NCBI GenBank assembly: GCA_002344795.1
Contig: DDUM01000027.1
Coordinates: 62,001-126,000 of the forward strand
Direction of reading: 5' to 3'
From: Flammeovirgaceae bacterium UBA2338
GTDB lineage: Bacteria; Bacteroidota; Bacteroidia; Cytophagales; Cyclobacteriaceae
Length of the DNA stretch: 64,000 bases
This document shows, in pieces, positions 31,686-41,117 of the stretch. Position 1 is the first letter of the stretch. Every line of letters begins with the position of its first letter. The position numbers and the translations under genes were made by a program. Below the pieces are notes generated by a model, which had not been told where the DNA came from, did not search any database, and saw only the letters and a program-made list of their open reading frames with translations.

Positions 31686-34130
31686 TTATGACGGACTATG
31701 TTTTTCTTTTAATTCATTCAATAATTGTTCCAAACTTACTTCATCAGTAATTAAAACTTCCCTGGCCTTAGAACCTTCAAAAGAACCAACTATTCCGGCC
31801 GCTTCCAACTGGTCGATAAGCCTTCCTGCGCGATTGTACCCCAGTTTTAGCTTACGCTGAATCAGGGAGGTGCTTCCTTGTTGATGACTAACGATGAGGC
31901 GGGCAGCTTCTTCAAATAAGGCATCTCTTTCTGATAAGTCAACTGTAGCTGCTCCTTTATCATCGTCTCCCTCAAATTCCGGAAGCATGTAAGCCGACTC
32001 ATATCCTCGCTGGGCTCCAATATATTCACAAATCTTCTCCACCTCATGGGTGTCTACAAACGGGCACTGAAGCCGGATAACATCCGATCCCTCCGACAAA
32101 AGCATATCCCCTTGCCCGATGAGCTGATCCGCGCCACCAGCATCCAGGATAGTCCGTGAATCAATTTTAGAAGTCACCCGAAAGGACAGACGTGCCGGGA
32201 AGTTGGCCTTTATCACACCGGTAATCACATTGACAGAAGGGCGTTGTGTGGCTACCACCAAATGTATACCAATAGCACGTGCCAATTGGGCAAGTCTGGC
32301 GATGGGGGTTTCTACTTCCTTACCTGCTGTCATCATCAAATCAGCCAGCTCATCAATTACCAACACGATGTAAGGAAGAAAGCGATGACCTTCTTTTGGG
32401 TTAAGCTTGCGCGAAACAAACTTGGCGTTGTACTCCTTCAAATTTCTGGCCCCCGCATCCTTCATCATTTCGTATCGATTTTCCATTTCGATACAAAGTG
32501 AATTGAGTGTATGCACTACTTTACGCGTATCGGTAATAATGGCGTCTTCAGTACCAGGGAGTTTGGCCAGGAAGTGCCTTTCCAATTTACTAAAGAGCGA
32601 CATCTCCACCTTTTTAGGATCGACCAGTACAAACTTGAGCTGACTGGGGTGGCGTTTATAAATTAGAGAAGTAAGTATCACATTCAATCCTACTGACTTT
32701 CCCTGCCCTGTGGCTCCCGCAACCAACAGGTGAGGCATCTTGGCCAGATCAATAACAAATACTTCATTGGAGATGGTCTTGCCCAATGCAATCGGCAATT
32801 CCTTGTCCGACTTCATGAACTTCTCGGTACTGAGCACCTGACGTATGCCTACCATCTCACGATTCTTATTCGGCACTTCAATGCCAATCGTACCTTTGCC
32901 TGGGATAGGCGCAATAATACGGATACCCAGAGCCGCCAAGCTCAGGGCAATATCGTCTTCAAGGTTTTTAATTCTTGAGATCTTGATACCCGCCTCCGGT
33001 ACAATTTCGTATAGTGTTACCGTAGGCCCGATGGTCGCCTTTATGCTGGTGATTCCAATTTTAAAATTGGTAAGGGTCTCCAGAATTTTGTCTTTGTTCT
33101 GCGTAAGCTCTTCCTGAGTCACCTGTACCTTCCCGGTATCATACTCATCCAGAAGATCGAGTGTTGGAAATTTATATTTACTCAGATCCATGGTGGGATC
33201 ATATACACCATGCTCAGCAACCAATTTATCAGCCGCCTGGTCGGTATCCGATTTTGGAGCCTCTACCACGAATGATGGCTCCGCTTTTTTCTCAACAGGT
33301 TTCTCTGGCTTCTTTGTTTCTATCGGTAAAGCAATCTCTTGCGTTTCCTCAATTTCCGCATCCTCTTCTTCTGCCAATAATTCTTCCTCCTCAGATGCTT
33401 CGTCCATTTGTTTAGCCACCCAATTGTCCCCCTCATCGGTATAGCCACTTGTAGTTTCACCCTGGAGAATGGCATCATTCCCCATTGGTTTAGGATCCTT
33501 TACCTGAAAGGCATTGATGGCGGTGACATTGAAGAAATAAATAATAAACACAAATAGTGAAAACACAAGAACGAGAAATGTTCCCCAACCTAAAAGGCCA
33601 TCAGAAATTTTAGCCAACTCAAACCCAAGACCTCCACTGAGAAAATTTATTTCATGTACACCTGATATGCTATTGGTGATATACCCCAGTAAAAGACTTA
33701 ACCAGAGGCCCGAGAATACGGAAAATACAAATACAGAAAAAAGCGGCAACAGCATCCTCTTAAAAACCATTTTGAATCCGAGGATGAACAATATGGGAGG
33801 AATAAAAAAAGCAGATATCCCAAACCACTTAAAAATAAAATAATGAGATGTAATAGCTCCGTACAATCCCAGCCAGTTCTCCACCTCTCTTCCGGAATCA
33901 ATTAGCCCTGTCTCTTTTACTGAGTCTACCACGCTTTGATCTACCTTCCCTGTGAACAGGTAGGAAATAAAGGCAGTAACCAGATAAAGTGAGGCAATTA
34001 AAAGAAAAAAGCCAAATGCAAGCTGCAGACGCGGGTCACTAAAAAAGGAGAAAGAAAAGTTAGACTTCTTATCTTTTTTCTTTTTGTCAGCCTTCTTAAA
34101 AGTGTTGGACTTGTATGAGTTTTGAGCCAT
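31686..34130 (-). CDS. ftsK: DNA translocase FtsK
   Basis: FtsK pumps chromosomal DNA at the division septum. The 814-residue protein has four or five N-terminal transmembrane segments (about 25-210), an acidic Glu-rich linker (about 215-310), and the motor: LLVAGATGQGKSVGLNVILT as Walker A, YIVLVIDELADLMMTAGKEV as Walker B, and LVVATQRPSVNVITGVIKAN. The C-terminal gamma winged helix (about 745-812, QGSTSLIQRKLKLGYNRAGR) would read orientation sequences. Length is within the usual 700-1,300 range, with a short linker. It is in an operon with the LolA-like gene. A TAGCTTTG box (34153-34146) precedes the start. Confidence 0.95.
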   Translation of the reverse strand: MAQNSYKSNTFKKADKKKKDKKSNFSFSFFSDPRLQLAFGFFLLIASLYLVTAFISYLFTGKVDQSVVDSVKETGLIDSGREVENWLGLYGAITSHYFIFKWFGISAFFIPPILFILGFKMVFKRMLLPLFSVFVFSVFSGLWLSLLLGYITNSISGVHEINFLSGGLGFELAKISDGLLGWGTFLVLVFSLFVFIIYFFNVTAINAFQVKDPKPMGNDAILQGETTSGYTDEGDNWVAKQMDEASEEEELLAEEEDAEIEETQEIALPIETKKPEKPVEKKAEPSFVVEAPKSDTDQAADKLVAEHGVYDPTMDLSKYKFPTLDLLDEYDTGKVQVTQEELTQNKDKILETLTNFKIGITSIKATIGPTVTLYEIVPEAGIKISRIKNLEDDIALSLAALGIRIIAPIPGKGTIGIEVPNKNREMVGIRQVLSTEKFMKSDKELPIALGKTISNEVFVIDLAKMPHLLVAGATGQGKSVGLNVILTSLIYKRHPSQLKFVLVDPKKVEMSLFSKLERHFLAKLPGTEDAIITDTRKVVHTLNSLCIEMENRYEMMKDAGARNLKEYNAKFVSRKLNPKEGHRFLPYIVLVIDELADLMMTAGKEVETPIARLAQLARAIGIHLVVATQRPSVNVITGVIKANFPARLSFRVTSKIDSRTILDAGGADQLIGQGDMLLSEGSDVIRLQCPFVDTHEVEKICEYIGAQRGYESAYMLPEFEGDDDKGAATVDLSERDALFEEAARLIVSHQQGSTSLIQRKLKLGYNRAGRLIDQLEAAGIVGSFEGSKAREVLITDEVSLEQLLNELKEKHSPS

Positions 34131-34145
34131 TCTTCAAATATGCTA

Positions 34146-34153
34146 CAAAGCTA
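34146..34153 (-). promoter_or_regulatory. Candidate -7 box of ftsK
   Basis: TAGCTTTG on the minus strand matches TAnnTTTG. It ends 15 bases before the ATG at 34130. No -33 element is evident. Confidence 0.35.
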
Positions 34154-34303
34154 AGGAATAAATTAAAACGACTAAAGAAGCCATTGGATTAAGTCTGGCG
34201 CTCAATTGTAACTTTTATCTCCCCGGAATTTGCAATACCCAACGGTCTTTGGTGGCCCCTTACGTGAACCAGATTTCAATATTTTGAGTAAATTCATTCT
34301 TTC

Positions 34304-36163
34304 TTGAAAATCCACTTGAAAAAACATCTCCTAATATTATCGGCTCTGCTATTCAATATTGTTTCTCCAGCACAGAATGTAAAAAGGGATAGTGCGGAGA
34401 TATGCAATGAACTTGGTAAATTATACCACACAGTCGGAAAGAATGATTCATCCCTATTTTTTTATCACAAAGCAATAACCCACACTGAGAAAGAAAGCCA
34501 ACAACGTCTGGATGCATATCAAGGGCTTTCAGTAACTTTTCTGTGGCTTACACAATTTGATTCAGCCAAATATTATTTAACCCGCTCTCAAGATCTTGCC
34601 GAACAAATTCAAGACTACGCACGTCTTGCCGGTATATACAATAGCTGGGGAAACCTTTACTTGCAAGAGGGTGACAAAACGGAAGCACTAAAAAAGTATA
34701 TCTACACCGCAAAGCTTCAGGACAGTTTACTCAATGATCCATTAGGAAAGGCAACTGCTTTGTCCAACATAGGCAACGTACAATACTTAATGGGTAACCT
34801 CAACACGGGACTTGGATATATTCAAGAAGCTCAGGCTCTGGCACAGGCCCACAATCTAAAAAAAGTCATTGCCTATACTTCTCAACTGATGGGGCGAGTT
34901 TATCGAAAGCAAAATAAATTAGATGAAGCGCTTATAGAATACCAAAAAGCATTGAATGCATATTTTCAAATGGGGTTAAAGCGAGAAGCCTGCGAAACCT
35001 ATGTAAGTATTGGCAATATTTATTTTGATAAGTCTTCTTTTCAAAAAGCTCAAAACGAATATAAAACTGCACTAAGTATCGCTAAAGAAATTTCGAATGA
35101 GCCGCTTCGTGGTATGATTTATATAGCCCTGAGTTCTGCACTTCATCAAATGAAAAGGAGCAACGAAGCAATACAATATGCCGACTCCGCACAAACAATC
35201 GGGAATAAAATTAATGACAAGTACACTGTTTTAGATGCTTATGAAATCCTCTCTGTGGTTTTTGAATCTCAAAAAAAATATAAAGAATCTCTTTTTCACT
35301 TTCAGGAATACTCAAAATTGAAAGACAGTCTTAATGAAGCAGCCAATAGAGGGCAATTCGAGGAGTTAGAAATGAAATATCAGAATGAAAAAAAGACAGC
35401 TGAGATTGAATTTTTGAAATCTGATAAAGCGTTAAGCGAAGCCAACCTTAGTCGCCAACATGTACTTCAAATCGGCACAACTGTGGCACTACTTTCAGTA
35501 ATCATAATCAGCTTGCTGTTGGTAAATCGATACCGGGTGGTCAGCAAAGGAAAGCGTTTACTCGAAATTGAGAGGGTAAGAAATAACATCGCCCGTGATT
35601 TGCACGATGATATCGGATCCACACTTTCAAGTATTAATATTTTGAGTAAGGTAGCACTAGTTGAGCAAAAAAGTAACCCGCAACATTACCTTCAAAAAAT
35701 TGGAGATCAATCTGCCCGCATTATGGAAGAGATGAGTGATATCGTGTGGTCTATTCATTCTGGAAATGATGCTATGGATAAGATAATCACTCGGATGAGA
35801 GAATTCATTTATGAAACCTTCGAACCTTTAGACATTACCTGCCAATTCTCAGAAAAGATAGAAGGAGAGCTTTCACTGGATACAGAGAAAAGAAAAAATC
35901 TCTTTTTGATTTTAAAAGAAGGAGTAAACAATGCTATCAAATACAGTCATGCAACTCATATTGAAATTACCCTAATAAAGATTAATCAATCCCTTGTGAT
36001 GAGTATCAAAGATAATGGACAGGGTTTTGACGAGAAAAATATAAAAGCAGGAAACGGACTTCGAAATATGAGAGAACGGAGCAAGGAAATTCATGGGAAC
36101 ATAACCATCAATAGCAGCTTGGGTAATGGCACAGCCATAAAACTCACTTTTCCCATAACATGA
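34304..36163 (+). CDS. TPR-containing sensor histidine kinase
   Basis: This 619-residue kinase has a signal sequence (to about VSPAQ) and a periplasmic array of TPR repeats (about 30-345, e.g. GRVYRKQNKLDEALIEYQKA). A coiled coil, one transmembrane helix (about 386-408, GTTVALLSVIIISLLL) and a HisKA_3/HATPase_c kinase core follow. The phospho-acceptor His is in NNIARDLHDDIGSTLSSINI; the ATP lid shows EGVNNAIKYSHATH, IKDNGQGFD and GNGLRNMRERSKEIHG. This is the NarX/LytS-like type that pairs with LuxR-type regulators, and one follows 49 bases later. The start is TTG at 34304 or a second TTG at 34316; no ATG precedes the signal sequence. The TPR part suggests that it senses a protein or peptide. 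Confidence 0.88.
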   Translation: MKIHLKKHLLILSALLFNIVSPAQNVKRDSAEICNELGKLYHTVGKNDSSLFFYHKAITHTEKESQQRLDAYQGLSVTFLWLTQFDSAKYYLTRSQDLAEQIQDYARLAGIYNSWGNLYLQEGDKTEALKKYIYTAKLQDSLLNDPLGKATALSNIGNVQYLMGNLNTGLGYIQEAQALAQAHNLKKVIAYTSQLMGRVYRKQNKLDEALIEYQKALNAYFQMGLKREACETYVSIGNIYFDKSSFQKAQNEYKTALSIAKEISNEPLRGMIYIALSSALHQMKRSNEAIQYADSAQTIGNKINDKYTVLDAYEILSVVFESQKKYKESLFHFQEYSKLKDSLNEAANRGQFEELEMKYQNEKKTAEIEFLKSDKALSEANLSRQHVLQIGTTVALLSVIIISLLLVNRYRVVSKGKRLLEIERVRNNIARDLHDDIGSTLSSINILSKVALVEQKSNPQHYLQKIGDQSARIMEEMSDIVWSIHSGNDAMDKIITRMREFIYETFEPLDITCQFSEKIEGELSLDTEKRKNLFLILKEGVNNAIKYSHATHIEITLIKINQSLVMSIKDNGQGFDEKNIKAGNGLRNMRERSKEIHGNITINSSLGNGTAIKLTFPIT

Positions 36164-36212
36164 ACATGCTATATCATTTACGGAAACACACCCTCTTATT
36201 TGCATAAATAAT

Positions 36213-36848
36213 ATGGCAACTTACTCAATCATTCTTTACGAAGACAACACTCTACTAAGTGAAAGCATTCAATCCATGTTTCGTTTGAGTGAAAAAGTAG
36301 AATTGATTGGAGCATTTGAAAACCCAAAGAAGGCCACCCTACATATCAAAGAACTAAAGCCAGATTTATTAATCATGGATATTGATATGCCTGGCATGAG
36401 TGGTATTGAAGCTGTAAAACAAATACGGAGCATTGATAAAGAGATTCCTATTCTCATGCTCACCGTCTTTGATGACAATGACCATGTGTTCGAAGCCATA
36501 TGTGCCGGAGCTTCAGGTTATCTCCTAAAGAAGCATATTTCCAACAGGCTTTTTAGCGCCATTGATGAAGTACTGGAGGGAGGTGCGCCTATGTCTCCCA
36601 GTGTAGCGCGAATGGTGTTGGCTTCCATGCATCAAAAAGCACATTCAAATAATCCATATCACCTTACACCTAAAGAGAGCGAGGTACTTACCTCATTGAG
36701 CAAAGGCAATAGCTACAAATTAATTGCAGATCAACTAGCCATTAGCATTGATACAGTACGCTCTCATATTCGAAAAATTTATGGAAAGTTACATGTGCAC
36801 TCACAAACCGAGGCGGTAAGCAAAGCAATCAATGAGAAACTGGTTTAA
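36213..36848 (+). CDS. NarL/LuxR-type response regulator
   Basis: The 211-residue regulator has a receiver domain (1-120) with the acidic pair in IILYEDNTLL, the phospho-acceptor Asp in LLIMDIDMPGMSGIEAV, Thr in LMLTVFDDNDH and Lys in GYLLKKHIS. A C-terminal LuxR helix-turn-helix follows (LTPKESEVLTSLSKGNSYKL, ISIDTVRSHIRKIYGKL). It is the cognate partner of the TPR kinase upstream. Its last 17 bases overlap the start of the deiminase gene, so the three form one operon and the deiminase is a likely output. Confidence 0.92.
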   Translation: MATYSIILYEDNTLLSESIQSMFRLSEKVELIGAFENPKKATLHIKELKPDLLIMDIDMPGMSGIEAVKQIRSIDKEIPILMLTVFDDNDHVFEAICAGASGYLLKKHISNRLFSAIDEVLEGGAPMSPSVARMVLASMHQKAHSNNPYHLTPKESEVLTSLSKGNSYKLIADQLAISIDTVRSHIRKIYGKLHVHSQTEAVSKAINEKLV

Positions 36849-38073
36849 TTGCATTCTATTCGCTGTAACCACTGGCTTGCTACTCTCAAGCTGCAACCTA
36901 TCTGTAAGAGACATATTTGTTATACCCTCCGAATTTGAAGAACAAGAATACATTTGGTTAAGCTGGAATGAAACTGGGTTTTTAGGTGGTGAGCCCTATT
37001 ACACAACTGTTCTTGAGGTCATTAAAGAAATACATCCTTTTGTTAAAGTGAAAATTTTTTATGGGCCTCAGTTATCATATAACAAAGAGCAATTAAAATC
37101 CAGAATATATAATGTACTGGTTGGAAGCAAGATCGATACATCTAGAATTGAACTATTCTACAATGAAATTAAATACGGGGCAATCCAGGACCCTGGCCCT
37201 TTTTTCCTAAGGAATAAAAAAGGAGAATTGGCCGTTGCCGATTTTGGGTTTCAACATCCGGACAAAAGAGCAGAAGCAATTGATCGAAATGTTGCTAAAC
37301 AAATGGGATTACCTATCATTTCATCAACGTTAATTTCAGAAGGAGGCGCCTGGCAAACCAACGGTGAAGGAACTATGTTGTTGGTAGAGTCAGTGGAGTT
37401 GGATCGGAATAAATCGATGACCAAAGGCCAGATTGAAGAAGAGTACAAACGAGTGTTGGGGGTAACCAAAATTATATGGCTTAAGAGTGGATTAAAGGAT
37501 GAAGAGTGGGGAAAATTGGATAATGGAATTTATGGCATTGGAACGGGTGGTCATATTGATGAGTTTTGCAGATTTGTAAATACCAACACTGTTTTATTGG
37601 CTGAAGTAAATGCAATGGATACCATCGGTGACGAAATTGCCAAAGAATCATTTCTCAGGTTAGAAGAAAGTTATCAAATACTAAAGCAAAGTTCCACTGC
37701 AGATGGAAAATCTCTTGAAATCATTCGCCTGCCTACCGGGCCCATGATGACCAAGAAAGTCAATTTAACAAGCCTCAACAAAGAGGAGCAGTCGTGGTTT
37801 GAAAACCCAAGCTCTGATTCTGTTGAGTTCTATTTAGCCACTGGCTATATGAATTTTGTTATCGCAAATGGCATTATCGTCACTGCAAAATTCTGGAAAG
37901 AAGGCCTACCAAACGAATTCAACGAAAGAGATGAAATGGCTAAACAAATTTTGGAAAAAGCATTTACAGGTAGAAAAGTGGTTCAAGTGGACTGCATGCC
38001 TTTGCATCATGACGGAGCAGGGCTTCACTGCCATTCAAGAAACGAACCTAAGTCCGTTAGAGCGAAGCGATAG
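36832..38073 (+). CDS. Agmatine-deiminase-family lipoprotein
   Basis: The 413-residue protein is in the PAD_porph/agmatine deiminase family, which hydrolyses guanidino groups to ureido groups and ammonia. The start has a signal sequence and lipobox (TTGLLLSSCN, Cys21), so it is probably lipid-anchored outside the cytoplasm, unlike AguA. Catalytic landmarks: SEFEEQEYIWLSW, LISEGGAWQTNGEGT with the substrate-binding acid, GTGGHIDEFCRFVN with the catalytic His, and GAGLHCHSRNEP with the nucleophile Cys400, close to the C-terminus. The Porphyromonas PPAD enzyme is an exported relative that modifies protein arginine. The gene overlaps the response regulator by 17 bases. The substrate (agmatine, free arginine or protein arginine) is unknown. 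Confidence 0.82.
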   Translation: MRNWFNCILFAVTTGLLLSSCNLSVRDIFVIPSEFEEQEYIWLSWNETGFLGGEPYYTTVLEVIKEIHPFVKVKIFYGPQLSYNKEQLKSRIYNVLVGSKIDTSRIELFYNEIKYGAIQDPGPFFLRNKKGELAVADFGFQHPDKRAEAIDRNVAKQMGLPIISSTLISEGGAWQTNGEGTMLLVESVELDRNKSMTKGQIEEEYKRVLGVTKIIWLKSGLKDEEWGKLDNGIYGIGTGGHIDEFCRFVNTNTVLLAEVNAMDTIGDEIAKESFLRLEESYQILKQSSTADGKSLEIIRLPTGPMMTKKVNLTSLNKEEQSWFENPSSDSVEFYLATGYMNFVIANGIIVTAKFWKEGLPNEFNERDEMAKQILEKAFTGRKVVQVDCMPLHHDGAGLHCHSRNEPKSVRAKR

Positions 38074-38206
38074 ATATTAAATATTACCCTAGAATAGTTT
38101 GGTCAGAAATTTACCTCGTTGATCGCCATTTTATCTTTTTTAAACCCACCCTTCGAGGCAGATGAAGCCACACAGGAGGCCTGAGTTAGGTGTTGCCTTT
38201 CTCATA

Positions 38207-38298
38207 TTGGAGTCTGGAGCCAAACCCTGATGGACACCACTTTTTGCTTATAGCATTATCATGCTATATCCCTAGACTCCAAATCTTGTGAGATTTGG
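38207..38298 (+). promoter_or_regulatory. Leader with two mutually exclusive hairpins
   Basis: TTGGAGTCT (38207-38215) pairs perfectly with AGACTCCAA (38274-38282), enclosing a smaller hairpin, TATAGCA (38249-38255) with TGCTATA (38262-38268). The last part of the outer stem also begins a third hairpin, CCAAATCT (38279-38286) with AGATTTGG (38291-38298). The outer stem and the third hairpin share CCAA and cannot form together. The third hairpin ends 14 bases before the adhesin ATG at 38313. It is not followed by a T-run, so control would be at translation. It matches no riboswitch class I know. Confidence 0.4.
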
Positions 38299-38312
38299 GT
38301 TATGCAAAATCA

Positions 38313-41108
38313 ATGTTCAAAAAACACATGGCAAAATTCGGCTTACTTGTAATACTCATTATTATTTCTACTTCGAATAACCTTCCCGCTCAAGAAGTAC
38401 CTGTTTTTCAATGGGCAAAACATACTGTGGCTGGCGGAGGTGACGAATATGGAAATTCCGTTACGACAGATTTTGCAGGCAATGTTCTCAGCACGGGTGA
38501 GTTTACAGAAATAGCAGACTTTGATCCCAGTACAGCGGTATTTAACCTCACTCCCGTGAGCAATTCCAGAGATATATTCATTTCAAAGCTTGATCCCAAT
38601 GGCAATTTTCTTTGGGCAAAAAGTATTGGCGGAGCTGGACTTGATGCTGGAACTTCCATTGCAACTGATGCTACAGGCAATGTGTACATAACGGGTTATT
38701 ATATTAATTCAATAGATTTTGATCCGGGGCCTGGAACCTTTATGATGGGAACCAGTGGTTATCAGAATTTCATTTTAAAGCTCGACACTGATGGCAATTT
38801 TATTTGGGTAAAAAATATTAACGCTGAATTCTCAGCAGCATTCATAACCACCCATAGTTCAGGGTTTGTTTACATCACAGGTTATTTTGAAGGAAGTGCT
38901 GACTTTGACCCAGGACCAGGAAGTTTTGTGATTTCAATCCCCAACAGCCCCGGGAATGGAGATGTCTATGTACTGAAACTAGATCTTGACGGCAATTTTG
39001 TTTGGGCCCGAAACCTTGGAGATCCTTCAGGGCCTTCAAGACCAAGTCATATTTCTATTGGACCCTCTGGAGAAGTACTCACTTCTGGAAGTTTTCAATC
39101 CACTGCCGACTTCGACCCGGGGCTTGGAGCTTTTAATCTTGTTTCTTCAGGCAGTTCTGATGGTTTTATATCCATGTTGGATGCAACTGGTACTTTTGTT
39201 TGGGCAGTAAGTATGGGAGGAGCCTCGTTGGATGGTGTGGCTGGAGCTGAGATAGACGCCTCTGGCAATACCCTGGCTGCCGGAACATTTGCGGGGACAG
39301 CTGATTTTGATCCTGGCCCAGGAACATCAAACCTAACCTCAGCTGGCTCTACCGACATCTTTATTTTAAAGCTTAATGCTCTGGGCAATTTTTTGTGGGC
39401 GACAAGAACCGGAAGTACTGGGGCTGATGAAGCTAAGGCGATGTCAATAAATGCAAGTGGAGACATCTATACCACCGGGTATTTCAGAGGAACAGTTGAT
39501 TTTGATCCAGGAGCTGGAATTAAAAACCTTGCCAGTGCTGGAAATCAGGATATTTTTATTCAAAAACTCGATGGCTCCGGCAATTTTGTGTGGGCAACCC
39601 GCACCGGATCAGCAAGCACAGATATTGGAAATGCAATACATTCAGATGCCTCCGGAAATATTTACCTCAACTCCTATTTTTATCAGACAGCCGATTTCGA
39701 TCCCACATGCGGAGTTATTAACCTTAGCTCTGTAGGAAGCACTGATGTTTTCATTCAGAAGGTCAGCGCTGGTTTTACCCCAAACATTGTATCACTCGCT
39801 CCGGATATTGGCCCAGTTGGAACCGCTGTGACAATTACAGGCAACTTCTTCTCAACCACCCTCAGTGAGAATATTGTCCGATTCAATGGGGCAGTCGCCA
39901 CAATAACAGCTGCCACAACAACCAGTGTAACCGCCATCGTACCGTCAGGTGCTTCAACTGGCATTGTGACACTTCGTGTTGGGTGTTACACAGGTGCTAG
40001 CCCTACAAATTTTAATGTAACAACAGGCTCCATCAGTATTACCAATTTCACTCCTTTGTCGGGCTCGATTGGCACAACTGTCACCATCACCGGAACCAAC
40101 TTTAGCACTACCCCATCCAACAACATTGTAATGTTTAATGGAACATCGGCCGTTGTCACTGCAAGCACAACAACCTCGATTACATGCACCGTTCCTGCAA
40201 GCGCAACAACCGGGAAGATCTCGGTAACTGTTGCAGGCAATACAGCAACCAGCGCAAATGATTTTACTATTCAAGCTACTAGCTCGCACACTATCACCAA
40301 CTTTTCCCCAACCAGTGGACCTATTGGAACAACAGTTACCATCTCAGGAACAAACTTCAGTACTATACCTTCAGAGAATACAGTAATGTTCAATGGAACC
40401 ATTGCAACCGTTTTGGCATGCACAACAAACTCAATAATAACTGCAGTTCCGTCAGGAGCTACCTCAGGGAAAATAACTGTAACCTTATCTGGCAACATCG
40501 CTACGAGTGCACTTGATTTTACAATTACTACAATCAGCAATCAACCTCCAGTTATCAATACTACTGAAACAACTGTGTCCATTGCCGGCAGCATCTCCAT
40601 TGATTTAACTTTACTTATTTCAGATAGTGATAACAATCTTGATCTCACTACGCTGAAGATTGTCAGTCAGCCATTAAGCGGGGCTTTTGCACAGATCACC
40701 AATAATGTGCTGATCATCAATTATACAGCAATCAACTTTTCAGGTCAGGACAGAATTTCCATAGAAGCATGTGATCTATTAGGAAGTTGCACTCAGCAAG
40801 AGTTAACAATTAATGTAGTTGGAGATTTGATTATCTACACAGGCATCTCTCCAAACGGAGACCCCTTCAATGAGAAATGGATCATTCAAAATATTGAGTC
40901 GATGCCAGGCACGAGAGATAATAAAGTTTCTATCTATAACAGATGGGGAGATTTGGTGTTTGAAACTAAAAATTATGACAATAAAGACCGAGTTTTCAAG
41001 GGAATAAATAAGAGTGGCGATGAGGTAAGCTCAGGGGTTTATTTTTACAAAATAGAATTTGCGAATGGAAATAAAGACTTGACAGGATATCTTTCCGTCA
41101 AAAAATGA
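38313..41108 (+). CDS. Secreted repeat adhesin: SBBP propeller, three IPT/TIG domains, CHU_C sorting domain
   Basis: This 931-residue protein has a signal peptide (MFKKHMAKFGLL to about NLPAQ). Seven SBBP-type repeats follow (about 30-480), each with a TADFDPGPG-like core and a DIFILKLDxxGNFxWA strand, a number that fits one seven-bladed propeller. Next come three IPT/TIG immunoglobulin-like domains (about 490-740), a cadherin-like segment and a C-terminal CHU_C domain (IYTGISPNGDPFNEKW, SIYNRWGDLVFETKNYDN, SSGVYFYKIEF) that marks it for type IX secretion and surface attachment. It should be an extracellular adhesin or binding protein. The ATG at 38313 is preferred over a TTG at 38295. A structured leader lies upstream. 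Confidence 0.88.
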   Translation: MFKKHMAKFGLLVILIIISTSNNLPAQEVPVFQWAKHTVAGGGDEYGNSVTTDFAGNVLSTGEFTEIADFDPSTAVFNLTPVSNSRDIFISKLDPNGNFLWAKSIGGAGLDAGTSIATDATGNVYITGYYINSIDFDPGPGTFMMGTSGYQNFILKLDTDGNFIWVKNINAEFSAAFITTHSSGFVYITGYFEGSADFDPGPGSFVISIPNSPGNGDVYVLKLDLDGNFVWARNLGDPSGPSRPSHISIGPSGEVLTSGSFQSTADFDPGLGAFNLVSSGSSDGFISMLDATGTFVWAVSMGGASLDGVAGAEIDASGNTLAAGTFAGTADFDPGPGTSNLTSAGSTDIFILKLNALGNFLWATRTGSTGADEAKAMSINASGDIYTTGYFRGTVDFDPGAGIKNLASAGNQDIFIQKLDGSGNFVWATRTGSASTDIGNAIHSDASGNIYLNSYFYQTADFDPTCGVINLSSVGSTDVFIQKVSAGFTPNIVSLAPDIGPVGTAVTITGNFFSTTLSENIVRFNGAVATITAATTTSVTAIVPSGASTGIVTLRVGCYTGASPTNFNVTTGSISITNFTPLSGSIGTTVTITGTNFSTTPSNNIVMFNGTSAVVTASTTTSITCTVPASATTGKISVTVAGNTATSANDFTIQATSSHTITNFSPTSGPIGTTVTISGTNFSTIPSENTVMFNGTIATVLACTTNSIITAVPSGATSGKITVTLSGNIATSALDFTITTISNQPPVINTTETTVSIAGSISIDLTLLISDSDNNLDLTTLKIVSQPLSGAFAQITNNVLIINYTAINFSGQDRISIEACDLLGSCTQQELTINVVGDLIIYTGISPNGDPFNEKWIIQNIESMPGTRDNKVSIYNRWGDLVFETKNYDNKDRVFKGINKSGDEVSSGVYFYKIEFANGNKDLTGYLSVKK
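38440..39765 (+). repeat. Seven tandem SBBP-type protein repeats
   Basis: Seven in-frame units of roughly 170-200 bases encode the DFDPGPG core: ADFDPSTA, IDFDPGPG, ADFDPGPG, ADFDPGLG, ADFDPGPG, VDFDPGAG and ADFDPTCG. The units differ enough that the DNA is not a perfect repeat. Confidence 0.85.
39780..40535 (+). repeat. Three tandem IPT/TIG domains
   Basis: Three units of about 250 bases each encode the pattern P-GxxGTxVTITGxNFS...FNGxxAxVxAxTTTSxTxxVPSGA. Units 2 and 3 are most alike. Confidence 0.85.
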
Positions 41109-41117
41109 CTGGTTCGA

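Noticed and set aside
39095..40540. Series of antisense frames of 69-123 codons opposite the adhesin gene
   Set aside because: They mirror the tandem repeats of the adhesin; they are rich in Val, Ala, Pro and Thr with no family motif.
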